NCBI GenBank assembly: GCA_018897395.1
Contig: JAHIKV010000333.1
Location: 1-15,731 of the forward strand
Source: Planctomycetota bacterium
GTDB lineage: Bacteria > Planctomycetota > Planctomycetia > Pirellulales > Thermoguttaceae
DNA: 15,731 nt
Direction of reading: 5' to 3'
In this document: positions 9,201 through 15,595 of the stretch, one piece after another
Numbering within the stretch: position 1 is the first letter of the stretch
How the letters are laid out: every line of letters starts with the position of its first letter
Translations under genes and position numbers: made by a program
Notes under the pieces: model-generated
Told to the model about the DNA's origin: nothing
Seen by the model: the letters and a program-made list of their open reading frames with translations, nothing else
The model's database searches: none

Positions 9201-12200
9201 TCGTCACCTGGTCGGCTTGGAACGCGACCACCAGTTGGGACGTGTACGCCCAGCGGTTCGACGCCGCCGGCCGGACGGCGGGAAGCGTCTTTTTGGTCAA
9301 CTCCCACACCGCCGACGTGCAGCGCTACTCCGCCGTGGCGATGGACGCCGACGGCGACTTCGTCGTCGCCTGGCAGAGCCTCGACCAGGACGGCAGCGGC
9401 TACGGCATCTACGCCAAACGCTATTCCAACACTGGAGCGGTCGTCAACGGCAGCGACGAGACGCAGCAGATCATCTTCAGCGGCGGTTTCACCGGCGCCT
9501 TCCGCCTGCGTTGGGACGACGACGGCAATCAGGCCACGCCGGACAAGGTGACGGCGGTCATCAGTTACTCGGGCAACGCCTTCGCAATCGCGGACGACGT
9601 CGAGAACGCCCTGAAGGCCATTGGGGCCAATGTCGTGGTCAGGGCCGTCAGCGTGACAGAATTGGCGATCCGCTTCACCGACGCGGCGAGCGGCAGCGAC
9701 CAGCAGCCGCTGTGGATCTCGCCGGCCGACGTCACGAAGACCGGCGGCGGCGCCGACGCCCAAGTCACCACCAGGACGGTGGGCGACGGGCAGTCCGGCG
9801 AATTCCTCGTCAACGACACCGTCCTCGGCAACCAGATGTTTCCCGACGTCGCCATGGACGCAGAGGGCGACTTCGTCATCACCTGGACCTCGTCGGGGCA
9901 GGACGGCGACGCACCCACGGAGACCAACGTCTATGCCAAGCAGTTCGTCGGCAACTACGCCTATTGGACGGCCGAAAGCAGCGCGGCCGCCTCCGGCTCG
10001 GGCAACAGCGGCAACGTCCTGGACCGCACCCAGGCGAAGGTCGTCACGGTCGACGATCCCGCCAACCACGTGGTCGCCGCCGGCGCCGGCTTCGACGGCG
10101 TCGTGCAAGTGGTGACCACGACTGGTTCGGCCGGCTCGGGCGTGTTGCTGGCCGGCACCAGCTATATCCTGACCGCCGCCCACGTGGTGTGGTGGGACGT
10201 AATGGGCATGCCCTTGCCGTCGAATTCCGTCGGCGTGTTCTTCGACACGCCCGCCGGCAGAGTGCTGGTGGTGGCCAGCCAGGTTATCGTCCACCCCGGC
10301 TACACCGGCGACGTAACCGGCGGAAGCGACCTGGCCCTAATCAGGCTCGACGCCGTCCCCGCCGGCGTCACCGGTTTCGAGCTCTATGACGGCGATCCGT
10401 CCGGCAAGGTCTACTCGATGTACGGCTACGGCATGATCGGCACCGGCGCCGCCGGCGCCACCCAGCCCAGCGGCAACGTCAAGCTCACCGGCCAGAACCG
10501 CTTCGAGGCCACCGGCAACCTGTTGGGATACTCCGACACCCTGTTGGTGTCCGATTTCGACAGCGGTCTGGCGGCCAACGACGCCCTGGGGATTGTCTAC
10601 GGCATTAGCAACCTGGGGCTGGGCGTCAACGAGGCCTGCCACGCCGGCGGCGATTCCGGCGGGCCGCTGCTGATCGACGGCAAGATCGCCGCCATCGTCT
10701 CTTTCGGCTTCGAGGTGCCGGGCGCCTGGAACACGGCGCCCGGATTGAACTCCAGCTTCGGCGAGTTCAACCTCGACACCAAGGTCTCGGCTTACGCCCA
10801 CTGGATCGACAACGTCACCACGGGCAGCAGGCCGGAGTTCCTCGTCAACCGCAACGACGTGCTCGCGGTTAACGCGGCCGGGAACCCCACTCTCCGGATC
10901 GACAATCAGACGGGTGTCCAGGCGCACTCCTCGGTGGCCATGGACGCCGACGGCGACTTTGTCGTCGTCTGGACCAGCTACAATCAAGATGGGGTGGGCA
11001 GCGGCTACGGCCCCGGCTTCAACGGACTGAACGGCGTCTTTGCCCGACGCTACACGGCCGACGGCGCCGAGGCCAGCAATGCGTTCCAAGTGAATCAGGT
11101 CGCCGAAGGCAACCAGCAGAACGCGCGGGTGGCCATGGACGCCGACGGCGATTTCATGGTCGCTTGGGAGAGCTTCCAGGACGGCAGCCCCGCCGCCGAT
11201 TACGGCATCTATGCCCGCCGCTACGCCGCCACCGCCAAGGTCAACTACCAGACCAACGTTTTCGCGAACGCGCCGCTGGCGTTGGTCGGCACCAACCCGC
11301 TGTTGGGCCTCAACGGCGAGATGGGCGGCGAGTTCCCGGTCAACACCACCAAAAACGGCGACCAGCGGTTCCCCGGCGTGGCGCTTAACGACACCGGCGA
11401 CGCGGTGATCGTCTGGAGCGGCAAGGGAGAGGTGCCGGGGCAAGAAGACGCCCAAGGCGTCTTCTTCCAGCGTTTCGCCCAACGCCGGGACAACGCCGGT
11501 CCCACCGTCGGCGACGTGCTGAACGTCGGCAGCCAGAACGGGACCGTCACCCTCAACCGCGTGCTAGACGGCACGGACATCGGCAGCGTGGCGACCCGGT
11601 TTGTCGTCACCTTCGGCGAAAACGTATCCACCGCCAGCGGCGCCAGCGGCGCCCAAAGCGTGTTGAATCCGGCCAACTGGCAGGTGACCAAAGACGGCAG
11701 GGTCCTGGCCGGCGCGGTCGCCGCGGTGCAGTACGGCTTGAACATGGCCTATCAGTTGGGCTTGGCTTCGGCCCCGAGCAACAAGTATGAAGCGGTCGTC
11801 ACTTTCGACGGCGACGCGGCTGCCGCCGGCAACCAGGCGCTGGGAATCGGCGCCTACGTGCTGACCGTCAAGGACAAGGTGGAAGACCTCTTCGGCAACA
11901 AGCTCGACGGCGATTACAACGGCGCGGCGGGCGCCAACTTCAGCCGAACGTTCACCGTCCTGGGCGGTGGCACGGGCGGCGGTCCGGACGGTCCGGGCGG
12001 CCCCGGCGTAATTACCCCACCGGGCAATCCCGGCCCAGGCGCGACCGATCCGATCGTCAACACCACCACCGCCGGCAGACAGGACAGCCCGGCCGTGGCC
12101 GCCGACGCCGAGGGCAACTACGTGGTTGTCTGGGTCTCGTATGACGCCGTTGGAAGCGGCGACATCCTGGCCCAGATGTTCGACAAGACCGGCGGGGCGA

Positions 12201-14290
12201 AAGGGTTGGAGTTCACCGTCAACTCGTTCACCACCGGCAGCCAAATCGACCCGGACGTGGCGATGGACCGCTACGGCAACTTCGTGGTGGTCTGGTCCGG
12301 CCAAGGCGCGGACGACCAGTCCGGCGTCTTCGCCCGCGTCTACGACAAGTACGGCCAGACCGTAGTCACCGACTTCCTTGTGAATCAGTACACGCAGAAC
12401 GTCCAAGACATGCCGGCGGTGGCCATGGACGCCGACGGCGACTTCGTCGTCACCTGGACCAGCTACAGCCAGGACGGCGACCTGGACGGCATCTACGCCC
12501 GCCGCTTCAACTTGCAGGGCGTGACCTTCGGCGGCGAATTCCTGGTCAACACGACCACGGCAAACCGCCAGGAGGACTCCGACATCGCCGTGGACGCAAA
12601 CGGCAACTTCGTCATCGTCTGGGCCGGCGACCAGCAGGACGGCAACAGTTGGGGCGTCTTCGGCCAGCGCTTTAGCGCCTCGGGCGCCAAGCTCGGCGGC
12701 GAGTTCCGCGTCAACACCTACACCCTGGACAAGCAGTTCGACCCGGCCGTGGCCATGGACGCCGACGGCGACTTCGTGGTCGTCTGGTCGAGTTTCGGCC
12801 AGGACCTGAAAGACAGCTACGGCGTCTACGCCCGACGGTACAACACCGCCGGCGCGGCAAAGGACGTCGCCGAGTTCCGCGTCAACCAGACGACGCTCAA
12901 TTATCAGTGGACGCCCGACGTGGGCATGGCCGCGGGCGGCGACTTCGTGGTCACTTGGTCGAGCCTACAAGACCTCGCCGATCCCAACTCGACCGTCAAG
13001 AGCTACGGCATCTATGCCCGCATGTTCAACGCCGACGGCTCCGATTTCAGGACGCCGACGAACAACGCGGTACTCGGCGAGTTCCGCGTCAACGCCACCA
13101 TGGCGGGCCAGCAGGTCACGCCGGCGATCGGCGTCTCCTCGGCGGGCAGGTTCACGGTGGCCTGGGCCGGCCCGGACGGCAACGATATGGGCATCTTTGC
13201 CCGAGTCATTGATCCGGCCGCGCAGAGCAGTACACCGGCCGCCCAAGGACCAACCGTCTCCCGCGTCGTGGTGGCCGAGGCCCAGGGCGTCAGGGACAAC
13301 GTGTTCACCAGCGCCGAGCCGCTCGTGCTCACCTGGAACGCCGACGACCCGGACGGCGTGGCGGGCGCCGTCGTCACCATCGACGGCAAGAGCGCAATGC
13401 GGTACTACGGCCCGTACGCGGCCTCGTCCGGCGTGAACTACGCCGCCGCGGTCGGCAACCTCTCGGCCGGCAGCCACACCTACGTCATCACCGCCACCGA
13501 CAACCTCGGCAACTCGTCGCAATTCATCGGCACGTTCAACGTGGTCGCCTCCGCGACGGGCACGGGGCCGACGATCTCCCGCGTGGCGGTCTCCCAGGCG
13601 AAGGGCTTCATGTCCTGGAATACCTTGGACCCCGACGGCGTGGCCAGCGCCTCGATCGTGATCGACGGCGTCAACTACAACGGCAATCCTTCCCCGGAGA
13701 GCCCATCGAGCGTGAACTTCTGGAAGTTGATCGGGAACCTTTCGGCCGGCCCGCACAATTACACCATCACCGCCGTGGACAAGGCCGGAAACTCCTCGCA
13801 ACTGACCGGCTCGTTCACCCTGACCGGCGGATCGACCACCGGCACTGGGCCGGTGATCTCCCGCGTGGCGGTCTCCCAGGCGTTGGGCTTCATGTCCTGG
13901 AACACCTTGGACGCCGACGGAGTGGCCGGCTCCTCCATCGTGATCGACGGCGTCAGCTACACCGGCAACGGTCCTTATGCGGACGCCTCGGGCGTGAACT
14001 TCTCGGTGCCGATAACGGGCCTTTCGGCCGGCCCGCACAATTACACCATCACCGCCGTGGACAAGGCCGGAAACTCCTCGCAATACACCGGCTCGTTCAC
14101 CCTGACCGGCTCTTCTTCAATCGTGGGCCGAAAAGCCCTGTTCAGCGGCCTCGGACGGTCGCTCAAGGCGGGAGTGGAGACCTCGGCCAAGCTGGATTGG
14201 CTCTACGATATCGATGCGTTCGAGGTAGGGTCGGACAAGGAGGAAGGCGGCTCGAGCAGCGCCGTGGACGCCGTGATGGCAACATACTAA
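3299..14290 (+). CDS. Giant LEPR-XLL-type surface protein with four seven-motif propellers and an internal serine protease
   Basis: This 3,663-residue protein is probably exported and surface-bound; its function is unknown. ATG 3299 follows AGAAGGA by 8 bases. The N-terminus is basic and has no clear hydrophobic signal; it ends in LEERTLLS (residues 44-51), the LEPR-XLL-type motif of planctomycete giant proteins. Twenty-eight motifs of the form VAMDADGDFVVVW follow in four groups of seven (about 60-1077, 1252-1712, 1869-2730, 2917-3307). A motif is usually followed by G(I/V)YARRF and then by (E)FxVN. Ig-like domains beginning D(T/N)AGP lie at about 1078-1250, 1713-1868 and 2731-2890. A Gly/Pro-rich linker spans 2890-2916. 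A chymotrypsin-fold protease lies at about 2262-2505 (H2295, D2344, S2453). Three Ig-like repeats start at 3317, 3423 and 3517, followed by a tail ending AVDAVMATY. EF-hand-like runs occur (DVNGDGVQD near 184; DMNYDGVVDDLD near 500). I count only about four cysteines. Fold assignments are inference; the repeats and the triad motifs are directly visible. Confidence 0.9.
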   Translation: MSLLQMSKNRKVGSTWGRIRDSFFHAERRRHGERKNRRLRIDQLEERTLLSVSPVNPYDVLVNQAIITAQTTLPAQSVAVDHDGDFVAVWSRVDPVLDVNGNPVIDPLTGGAMTDENVYARYFTDEVQRIVLPEGVLDNAPGNQQYARFSFLYGGNEVQKLTISTVTPSLGNAPAQVVGTFSLWLDVNGDGVQDLGEVTAAINFNETAFNSGDPATDPALLIQAALRDLAAVSPDSAALADAVVVGINSQEYLINFGDASGGQDQPQLNVVAPAFVRGFLPAVQTSTVRDPVQIGVTAIGDPNIAISPTTPALTATAIEQAFIQTTQNFYYGPIFQGEMPADLFGPSVMRTAVPKVSVVSVKTADDPLGLRTFDITFIGDAGKKDHPPLVIEAGSVLDENGTALTTEDILAATMKEPTAEFRVNPEEPDNPFTPLPDKFAQTAPAVAMDADGSFIIVWQGQVPDGENYGTVTDVFARRFQPVGIVDPGDPVLGLSIWKADMNYDGVVDDLDPQIQGVRPVETPIPYTFLVPDAYQVPGDVYTFRVNTITANAQGNPHAAMDSKGNFAISWSDSGQPISFFNNIMARRFSHDGTPLEAVEVRVNAVDTDVHDNSFVAMSEDGHTLVTWEHNIMGTPVVDAKLYDADGRIARDQFRVVAGANGPTAAFNEINDYVIQWTQLRDIDNLITNGLLRSGIYLRQWSINGTTIRNPDGSDVRVNSASLNPDTNTTWPYIQTNGQVVLDADGDLTVIYQGFGPDVAQNATSGRATALLQAILRLPENADLIAAWPYLGSPMFRLPVPPPFMGPGGNTGGDTDGVIEEALILASNAGFTDEQLGRFNAIMNGIVGLVRGEANGIMYSQFDADPRIHPNALSSDNIVNALRDGNNQRVIIALFRGITDGDFDVLIVNGTTGQQEVVTIEPAYLFGVIEPIGTIQRIDNALEEAVDEVGINWPEPMFEGPIDVRLMGEINDRAGTYWDVGGAGAPWYFYEVTFQGEVHDTPMRLVLMGSSLMVDDVPAPPPVIFPHTGASAGTPQYNASIGMTPDGDFTIVWTQTELNSMGRGTNQNIYYRRFDEGTDTAGPTVAGIYAPSGQLIDDNTTVYSANGLRHIVVSLTEAMYDNAAHTGDAVTNPANYRLLLNGVEVTNAVVKVEYGMNRAADLARTAEYADLNPLPVNRWEIIVTVDANGLLPGTPTMGTGNYTLELLTPVTPTPTNPIGRNGLRDKSGNPLGHTGFQVGGANATVNFTVVVVGQTPGAGIEFLVNDTTAGVQTTGAAYSVAPGQQFNYRTVAVDHDGDFVVVWVGYGQDGDTNPTLPGGGVNPNFDPSAATNAGVYMQMFDRNNNPLTSETSVNTYTKGNQLDCAVAIDADGDFVVVWAGQGQDADGSWGIFGQRFDSMGRKLGGEFQVNTTTIGDQVAPGVAMDSYGNFVVTWARRGQLGSDYFNEIWAQVFDSEGVKTSSEFRVSAWNVEDPDEARPVVAVSDVGTFVVVWSYVSNRINGVVTDTFLAARLFDMTGTPLTAVFQPNTTTGGANDPLVRSARNAQVAMERDGFFIVVWEAYDDNFGDYDIRYRLYDHDGTARTGEAQANIEPPANALTYIYYAGDQLNPSVAVDADGDFVITWNGNGAETNPVNSSDFLSLANADTQGVWFRKFNPHGGNSSTQLRANLTQCGYQGLASVGMTTAGDFVVAWGGNGYGDNQGVYAVRMDEPSDTAGPMVTDFLLPDGTPVAVSGQITQPLYAVVVSFDEELLDNVAHTGDAATNPANYALLIDDVEIVGGISQVFYGLDEAYELSPEYGLSAQQTNKYQAVLVVDANGAAGGVEALTNGRYRIVVKNSLRDKAGNPLLSTGQDPNGFTISGVIHVTVPTGQETCVSDGQNQVPPQGQHTYATTADAVAADADGDYVVAWTDATSGRQGVWIKMYEQTATLETDGTRTTSVVAGNEIRVSSDATASDISVARDIDGDFVVTWSAWNATTSWDVYAQRFDAAGRTAGSVFLVNSHTADVQRYSAVAMDADGDFVVAWQSLDQDGSGYGIYAKRYSNTGAVVNGSDETQQIIFSGGFTGAFRLRWDDDGNQATPDKVTAVISYSGNAFAIADDVENALKAIGANVVVRAVSVTELAIRFTDAASGSDQQPLWISPADVTKTGGGADAQVTTRTVGDGQSGEFLVNDTVLGNQMFPDVAMDAEGDFVITWTSSGQDGDAPTETNVYAKQFVGNYAYWTAESSAAASGSGNSGNVLDRTQAKVVTVDDPANHVVAAGAGFDGVVQVVTTTGSAGSGVLLAGTSYILTAAHVVWWDVMGMPLPSNSVGVFFDTPAGRVLVVASQVIVHPGYTGDVTGGSDLALIRLDAVPAGVTGFELYDGDPSGKVYSMYGYGMIGTGAAGATQPSGNVKLTGQNRFEATGNLLGYSDTLLVSDFDSGLAANDALGIVYGISNLGLGVNEACHAGGDSGGPLLIDGKIAAIVSFGFEVPGAWNTAPGLNSSFGEFNLDTKVSAYAHWIDNVTTGSRPEFLVNRNDVLAVNAAGNPTLRIDNQTGVQAHSSVAMDADGDFVVVWTSYNQDGVGSGYGPGFNGLNGVFARRYTADGAEASNAFQVNQVAEGNQQNARVAMDADGDFMVAWESFQDGSPAADYGIYARRYAATAKVNYQTNVFANAPLALVGTNPLLGLNGEMGGEFPVNTTKNGDQRFPGVALNDTGDAVIVWSGKGEVPGQEDAQGVFFQRFAQRRDNAGPTVGDVLNVGSQNGTVTLNRVLDGTDIGSVATRFVVTFGENVSTASGASGAQSVLNPANWQVTKDGRVLAGAVAAVQYGLNMAYQLGLASAPSNKYEAVVTFDGDAAAAGNQALGIGAYVLTVKDKVEDLFGNKLDGDYNGAAGANFSRTFTVLGGGTGGGPDGPGGPGVITPPGNPGPGATDPIVNTTTAGRQDSPAVAADAEGNYVVVWVSYDAVGSGDILAQMFDKTGGAKGLEFTVNSFTTGSQIDPDVAMDRYGNFVVVWSGQGADDQSGVFARVYDKYGQTVVTDFLVNQYTQNVQDMPAVAMDADGDFVVTWTSYSQDGDLDGIYARRFNLQGVTFGGEFLVNTTTANRQEDSDIAVDANGNFVIVWAGDQQDGNSWGVFGQRFSASGAKLGGEFRVNTYTLDKQFDPAVAMDADGDFVVVWSSFGQDLKDSYGVYARRYNTAGAAKDVAEFRVNQTTLNYQWTPDVGMAAGGDFVVTWSSLQDLADPNSTVKSYGIYARMFNADGSDFRTPTNNAVLGEFRVNATMAGQQVTPAIGVSSAGRFTVAWAGPDGNDMGIFARVIDPAAQSSTPAAQGPTVSRVVVAEAQGVRDNVFTSAEPLVLTWNADDPDGVAGAVVTIDGKSAMRYYGPYAASSGVNYAAAVGNLSAGSHTYVITATDNLGNSSQFIGTFNVVASATGTGPTISRVAVSQAKGFMSWNTLDPDGVASASIVIDGVNYNGNPSPESPSSVNFWKLIGNLSAGPHNYTITAVDKAGNSSQLTGSFTLTGGSTTGTGPVISRVAVSQALGFMSWNTLDADGVAGSSIVIDGVSYTGNGPYADASGVNFSVPITGLSAGPHNYTITAVDKAGNSSQYTGSFTLTGSSSIVGRKALFSGLGRSLKAGVETSAKLDWLYDIDAFEVGSDKEEGGSSSAVDAVMATY
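3458..6529 (+). repeat. Propeller group 1 of the giant protein: seven motifs with large insertions
   Basis: The seven motifs start near residues 78 (VAVDHDGDFVAVW), 444, 559, 616, 660 (AAFNEINDYVIQW, degenerate), 739 (VVLDADGDLTVIY) and 1040 (IGMTPDGDFTIVW). Spacing is irregular because long insertions lie after the first, second and sixth motifs. They include small beta domains and an EF-hand-like stretch near 498-510. This is the most degenerate of the four groups. Confidence 0.7.
7052..8434 (+). repeat. Propeller group 2 of the giant protein: seven motifs
   Basis: Motifs start near residues 1290, 1364, 1421, 1480, 1546, 1611 and 1680, mostly 55-75 residues apart. The group is bounded exactly by the first and second D(T/N)AGP Ig-like domains. 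Each motif carries the FVVVW-type strand, and most are followed by a variant of the YARRF strand. No large insertion is present. Confidence 0.75.
8903..11488 (+). repeat. Propeller group 3 of the giant protein: seven motifs interrupted by a protease
   Basis: Motifs start near residues 1898, 1960, 2013, 2185, 2546, 2611 and 2694. A small beta domain (about 2054-2165) separates the third and fourth. The serine protease (about 2262-2505) separates the fourth and fifth. The flanking motifs remain intact, which suggests the insertions sit in loops. Confidence 0.75.
10082..10813 (+). other. Chymotrypsin-fold (S1-like) serine protease domain within the giant protein
   Basis: Between about residues 2262 and 2505 the sequence shows the S1 hallmarks in order: GSGVLLAGTSYILTAAHVV (catalytic His 2295), GGSDLALIRLD (Asp 2344) and CHAGGDSGGPLL (Ser 2453). 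It ends with YAHWIDN, like the C-terminal helix of S1 proteases. All three triad residues are present, so activity is plausible. The residue six before the serine, which sets trypsin specificity when it is Asp, appears to be Cys 2447, so cleavage after Lys or Arg is not supported. The domain begins inside one propeller repeat and ends just before the next EFLVN strand. It may process the parent protein or neighbours; that is inference. Confidence 0.85.
12047..13219 (+). repeat. Propeller group 4 of the giant protein: seven regular motifs
   Basis: Motifs start near residues 2933, 2987, 3041, 3097, 3151, 3208 and 3277, mostly 54-57 residues apart with almost no insertions. This is the cleanest group and shows the unit well: (E)FxVNTxT, then PAVAMDADGDFVVVW, then GQDG, then GVYARRF. 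It follows the Gly/Pro-rich linker and precedes the C-terminal Ig-like repeats. Confidence 0.8.
13565..14128 (+). repeat. Tandem 282-bp repeat encoding two near-identical Ig-like domains
   Basis: GATCTCCCGCGTGGCGGTCT occurs at 13573 and again at 13855. A stretch of about 55 identical bases starting TTCGGCCGGC occurs at 13741 and at 14023. Both pairs are 282 bases (94 codons) apart. A third, diverged copy starts at about 13247. The near-identity of the last two at DNA level suggests a recent duplication or gene conversion. Each unit starts GP(T/V)ISRVAVSQA and ends NSSQxTGSFTLTG. Confidence 0.85.
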
Positions 14291-14337
14291 ACCGCGTAAA
14301 CCGCGACGGGTCACAACGGCGATTTGTGTGCCTTATT

Positions 14338-14367
14338 ATTTCCCCCCGCTCACTGCGGGGGGGAAAT
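14338..14367 (+). terminator. Strong hairpin after the giant gene, without a T-tract
   Basis: ATTTCCCCCCGC (14338-14349) pairs with GCGGGGGGGAAAT (14355-14367), leaving a TCACT loop and one bulged G. It lies 47 bases after the stop codon, where a terminator is expected. However, the sequence after the stem on the plus strand is A-rich, not T-rich. It may stop transcription less efficiently or protect the 3' end of the giant mRNA. Confidence 0.4.
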
Positions 14368-14408
14368 AAAAAAGGCCTCCACAGGTGGGGCAGGAACCTG
14401 CAGAAGCC
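14368..14408 (-). terminator. Intrinsic terminator on the minus strand
   Basis: Read on the minus strand, GGCTTCTGCAGGT (14396-14408) pairs along 13 bp with ACCTGTGGAGGCC (14374-14386) around a 9-base loop, and six T residues follow (14368-14373). Three of the pairs are G-U. On the plus strand the same positions would be A-C mismatches, so the stem is only continuous in minus-strand RNA. No annotated minus-strand gene lies upstream in the window. Confidence 0.6.
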
Positions 14409-14445
14409 CGTCCGACAGGGCTTTCGCCCCGCGGAAGTATCAAAA
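14368..14445 (-). ncRNA. Candidate small RNA ending at the minus-strand terminator
   Basis: Before the terminator, the minus strand carries GGGC-GAAA-GCCC (within 14418-14430), a stem capped by a GNRA tetraloop, then a short linker and the terminator stem. A weak promoter (TTGCAT, 16 bases, CATACT) lies just upstream, around 14445-14475. A transcript of about 70-80 bases would result. It has no obvious reading frame, and I recognise no known RNA family. The structure is visible; expression is inference. Confidence 0.3.
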
Positions 14446-14686
14446 GTATGTTGAATAACTCGACAAATGCAAGTCCGCTTGTTAATAATTACCGTTTTGG
14501 CCTAAACTTATTATAGATCGAGTGCGCATATCCACATTCCCGGGCGGATAATGATGTGGGTAGCTGCAGGAATCGCGGCGGTATCCACACTTACTACTTT
14601 TTGTTTTTCCTGCCCAAGGTCATACTCCTATCTTTCAATCGGGGATACTTCCGGTTCCGTTTCATGGTTTATGGGGAAGGGCGAAG

Positions 14687-15586
14687 ATGAGATTGCTTGC
14701 CAAACCTGTATCTGCCGCGCTGCTGATATTGCTGCTGCTGGCAAGGTTGTCGGCGGCGGTGGAGCCGGCTCCAGCCAAGCTGGAGGGCGACAAGGCGAAG
14801 CGCCAATTCCTACGTCTTAAGCGCGACCAGGCCGACCGCCCGTTGTCCCTGGATACGGCGATCGTCCGTTGCGCGCCCGTCGGAGGCGATCGCCGCACGC
14901 CCACGGTGGACCTCGTGGCCGCCGTTCACATCGCCGATCCGGAATACTACCGGCAACTGAACCGCGAGTTTAGCGGATATGACGCGGTGCTCTACGAGTT
15001 GGTGGCTACGGACGAATCCAAGACGCCTCGCCCGGAAAGTTCGATTGGAAACCATCCGATATCACTTTTGCAGAGTGGCATGAAAAACCTTTTGGAGTTG
15101 GAGTTTCAACTGAAGGGGATAGACTATACCCGAAAGAACATGGTTCACGCCGACATGTCGCCCGAGCAGTTTGCCCGTTCTATGCGACAGCGAGGCGAGA
15201 GCATGACGACCATGTTCGCGCGGATGTTGGGATACGCCTTGTCGAAGCCGAATCAATCTTCCGTCGGCTCCGGCAACGCCCAATTGCTGGCCGCGCTGTT
15301 CGACAAAAACCGTGAGTTGGCGCTGAAACGGATCCTAGCCGAGCAGTTTACAGACAGCGACGACGTGCTGGCGGCCTTGGATGGGCCTGCCGGCTCGACG
15401 CTCATCAGCGGCCGCAACCAAGTGGCCCTCGACGTGCTGAAAAAAGAGTTAGACGCCGGCAAGAAGAAGATCGCCATTTTCTACGGCGCGGGGCACATGC
15501 CGGATTTGCTTAGGCGGCTGCGCGACGACTTCGCCCTGGCGCCGGTTAGCACCCGCTGGCTGGTCGCTTGGGACCTCGAACCTTAG
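14687..15586 (+). CDS. Secreted TraB/GumN-like (TIKI-type) protein
   Basis: This 299-residue protein carries the marks of the TraB/PrgY/GumN superfamily, whose animal TIKI members are metal-dependent proteases. The first 24 residues (MRLLAKPVSAALLILLLLAR and on) form a signal peptide with a likely cut after LSAA. The motifs are VDLVAAVHIADPEYY (H81), YDAVLYELV (E104), ADMSPEQF (about 155-162), SGRNQ (R243) and FYGAGHMPD (H270). These correspond to the two GxxH-type motifs, the glutamate and the arginine of the family, although the first motif is AAVH rather than GxxH. ATG 14687 has GGGGAAGG (14673-14680) six bases upstream. The role is unknown; activity on peptides is family inference. It appears monocistronic. 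The group II intron ends about nine bases past its stop codon, on the opposite strand. Confidence 0.8.
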   Translation: MRLLAKPVSAALLILLLLARLSAAVEPAPAKLEGDKAKRQFLRLKRDQADRPLSLDTAIVRCAPVGGDRRTPTVDLVAAVHIADPEYYRQLNREFSGYDAVLYELVATDESKTPRPESSIGNHPISLLQSGMKNLLELEFQLKGIDYTRKNMVHADMSPEQFARSMRQRGESMTTMFARMLGYALSKPNQSSVGSGNAQLLAALFDKNRELALKRILAEQFTDSDDVLAALDGPAGSTLISGRNQVALDVLKKELDAGKKKIAIFYGAGHMPDLLRRLRDDFALAPVSTRWLVAWDLEP

Positions 15587-15595
15587 GTGAAGTTG

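Larger units (their letters stand above)
14291..14686. other. Structured spacer between the giant gene and the TraB-like gene
   Basis: This 396-base spacer holds a GC-rich hairpin (14338-14367), a minus-strand terminator-like hairpin (14368-14408) and a possible small RNA ending there. It then becomes AT-rich (14450-14520), with a TATTAT (14509-14514) that could serve as a -10 box for the TraB-like gene but lacks a good -35. An open frame starting at 14551 overlaps the TraB-like gene in another frame, and I do not accept it as real. Confidence 0.6.

Noticed and set aside
4406..10294. A 1,962-codon open frame on the minus strand, antisense to the giant gene
   Set aside because: Its translation is a low-complexity mirror of the repeat motif (runs of DDEVAVGVHGH type) with no signal peptide or domain. 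Biased GC-rich codons in the giant gene remove stops from this antisense frame. The plus-strand frame has the real domains and a Shine-Dalgarno box.
12965..14083. Further long minus-strand frames (also 10337-11482, 11564-12406, 3269-4279)
   Set aside because: They show the same shadow effect over repeat regions; translations are rich in Arg, Gly, Val and His with no recognisable family.
14551..14820. An 89-codon plus-strand frame starting MMWVAAG
   Set aside because: It runs into the TraB-like gene in another frame, and its second half is a shifted reading of that gene's signal peptide. The TraB-like start has a good ribosome binding site and family support.
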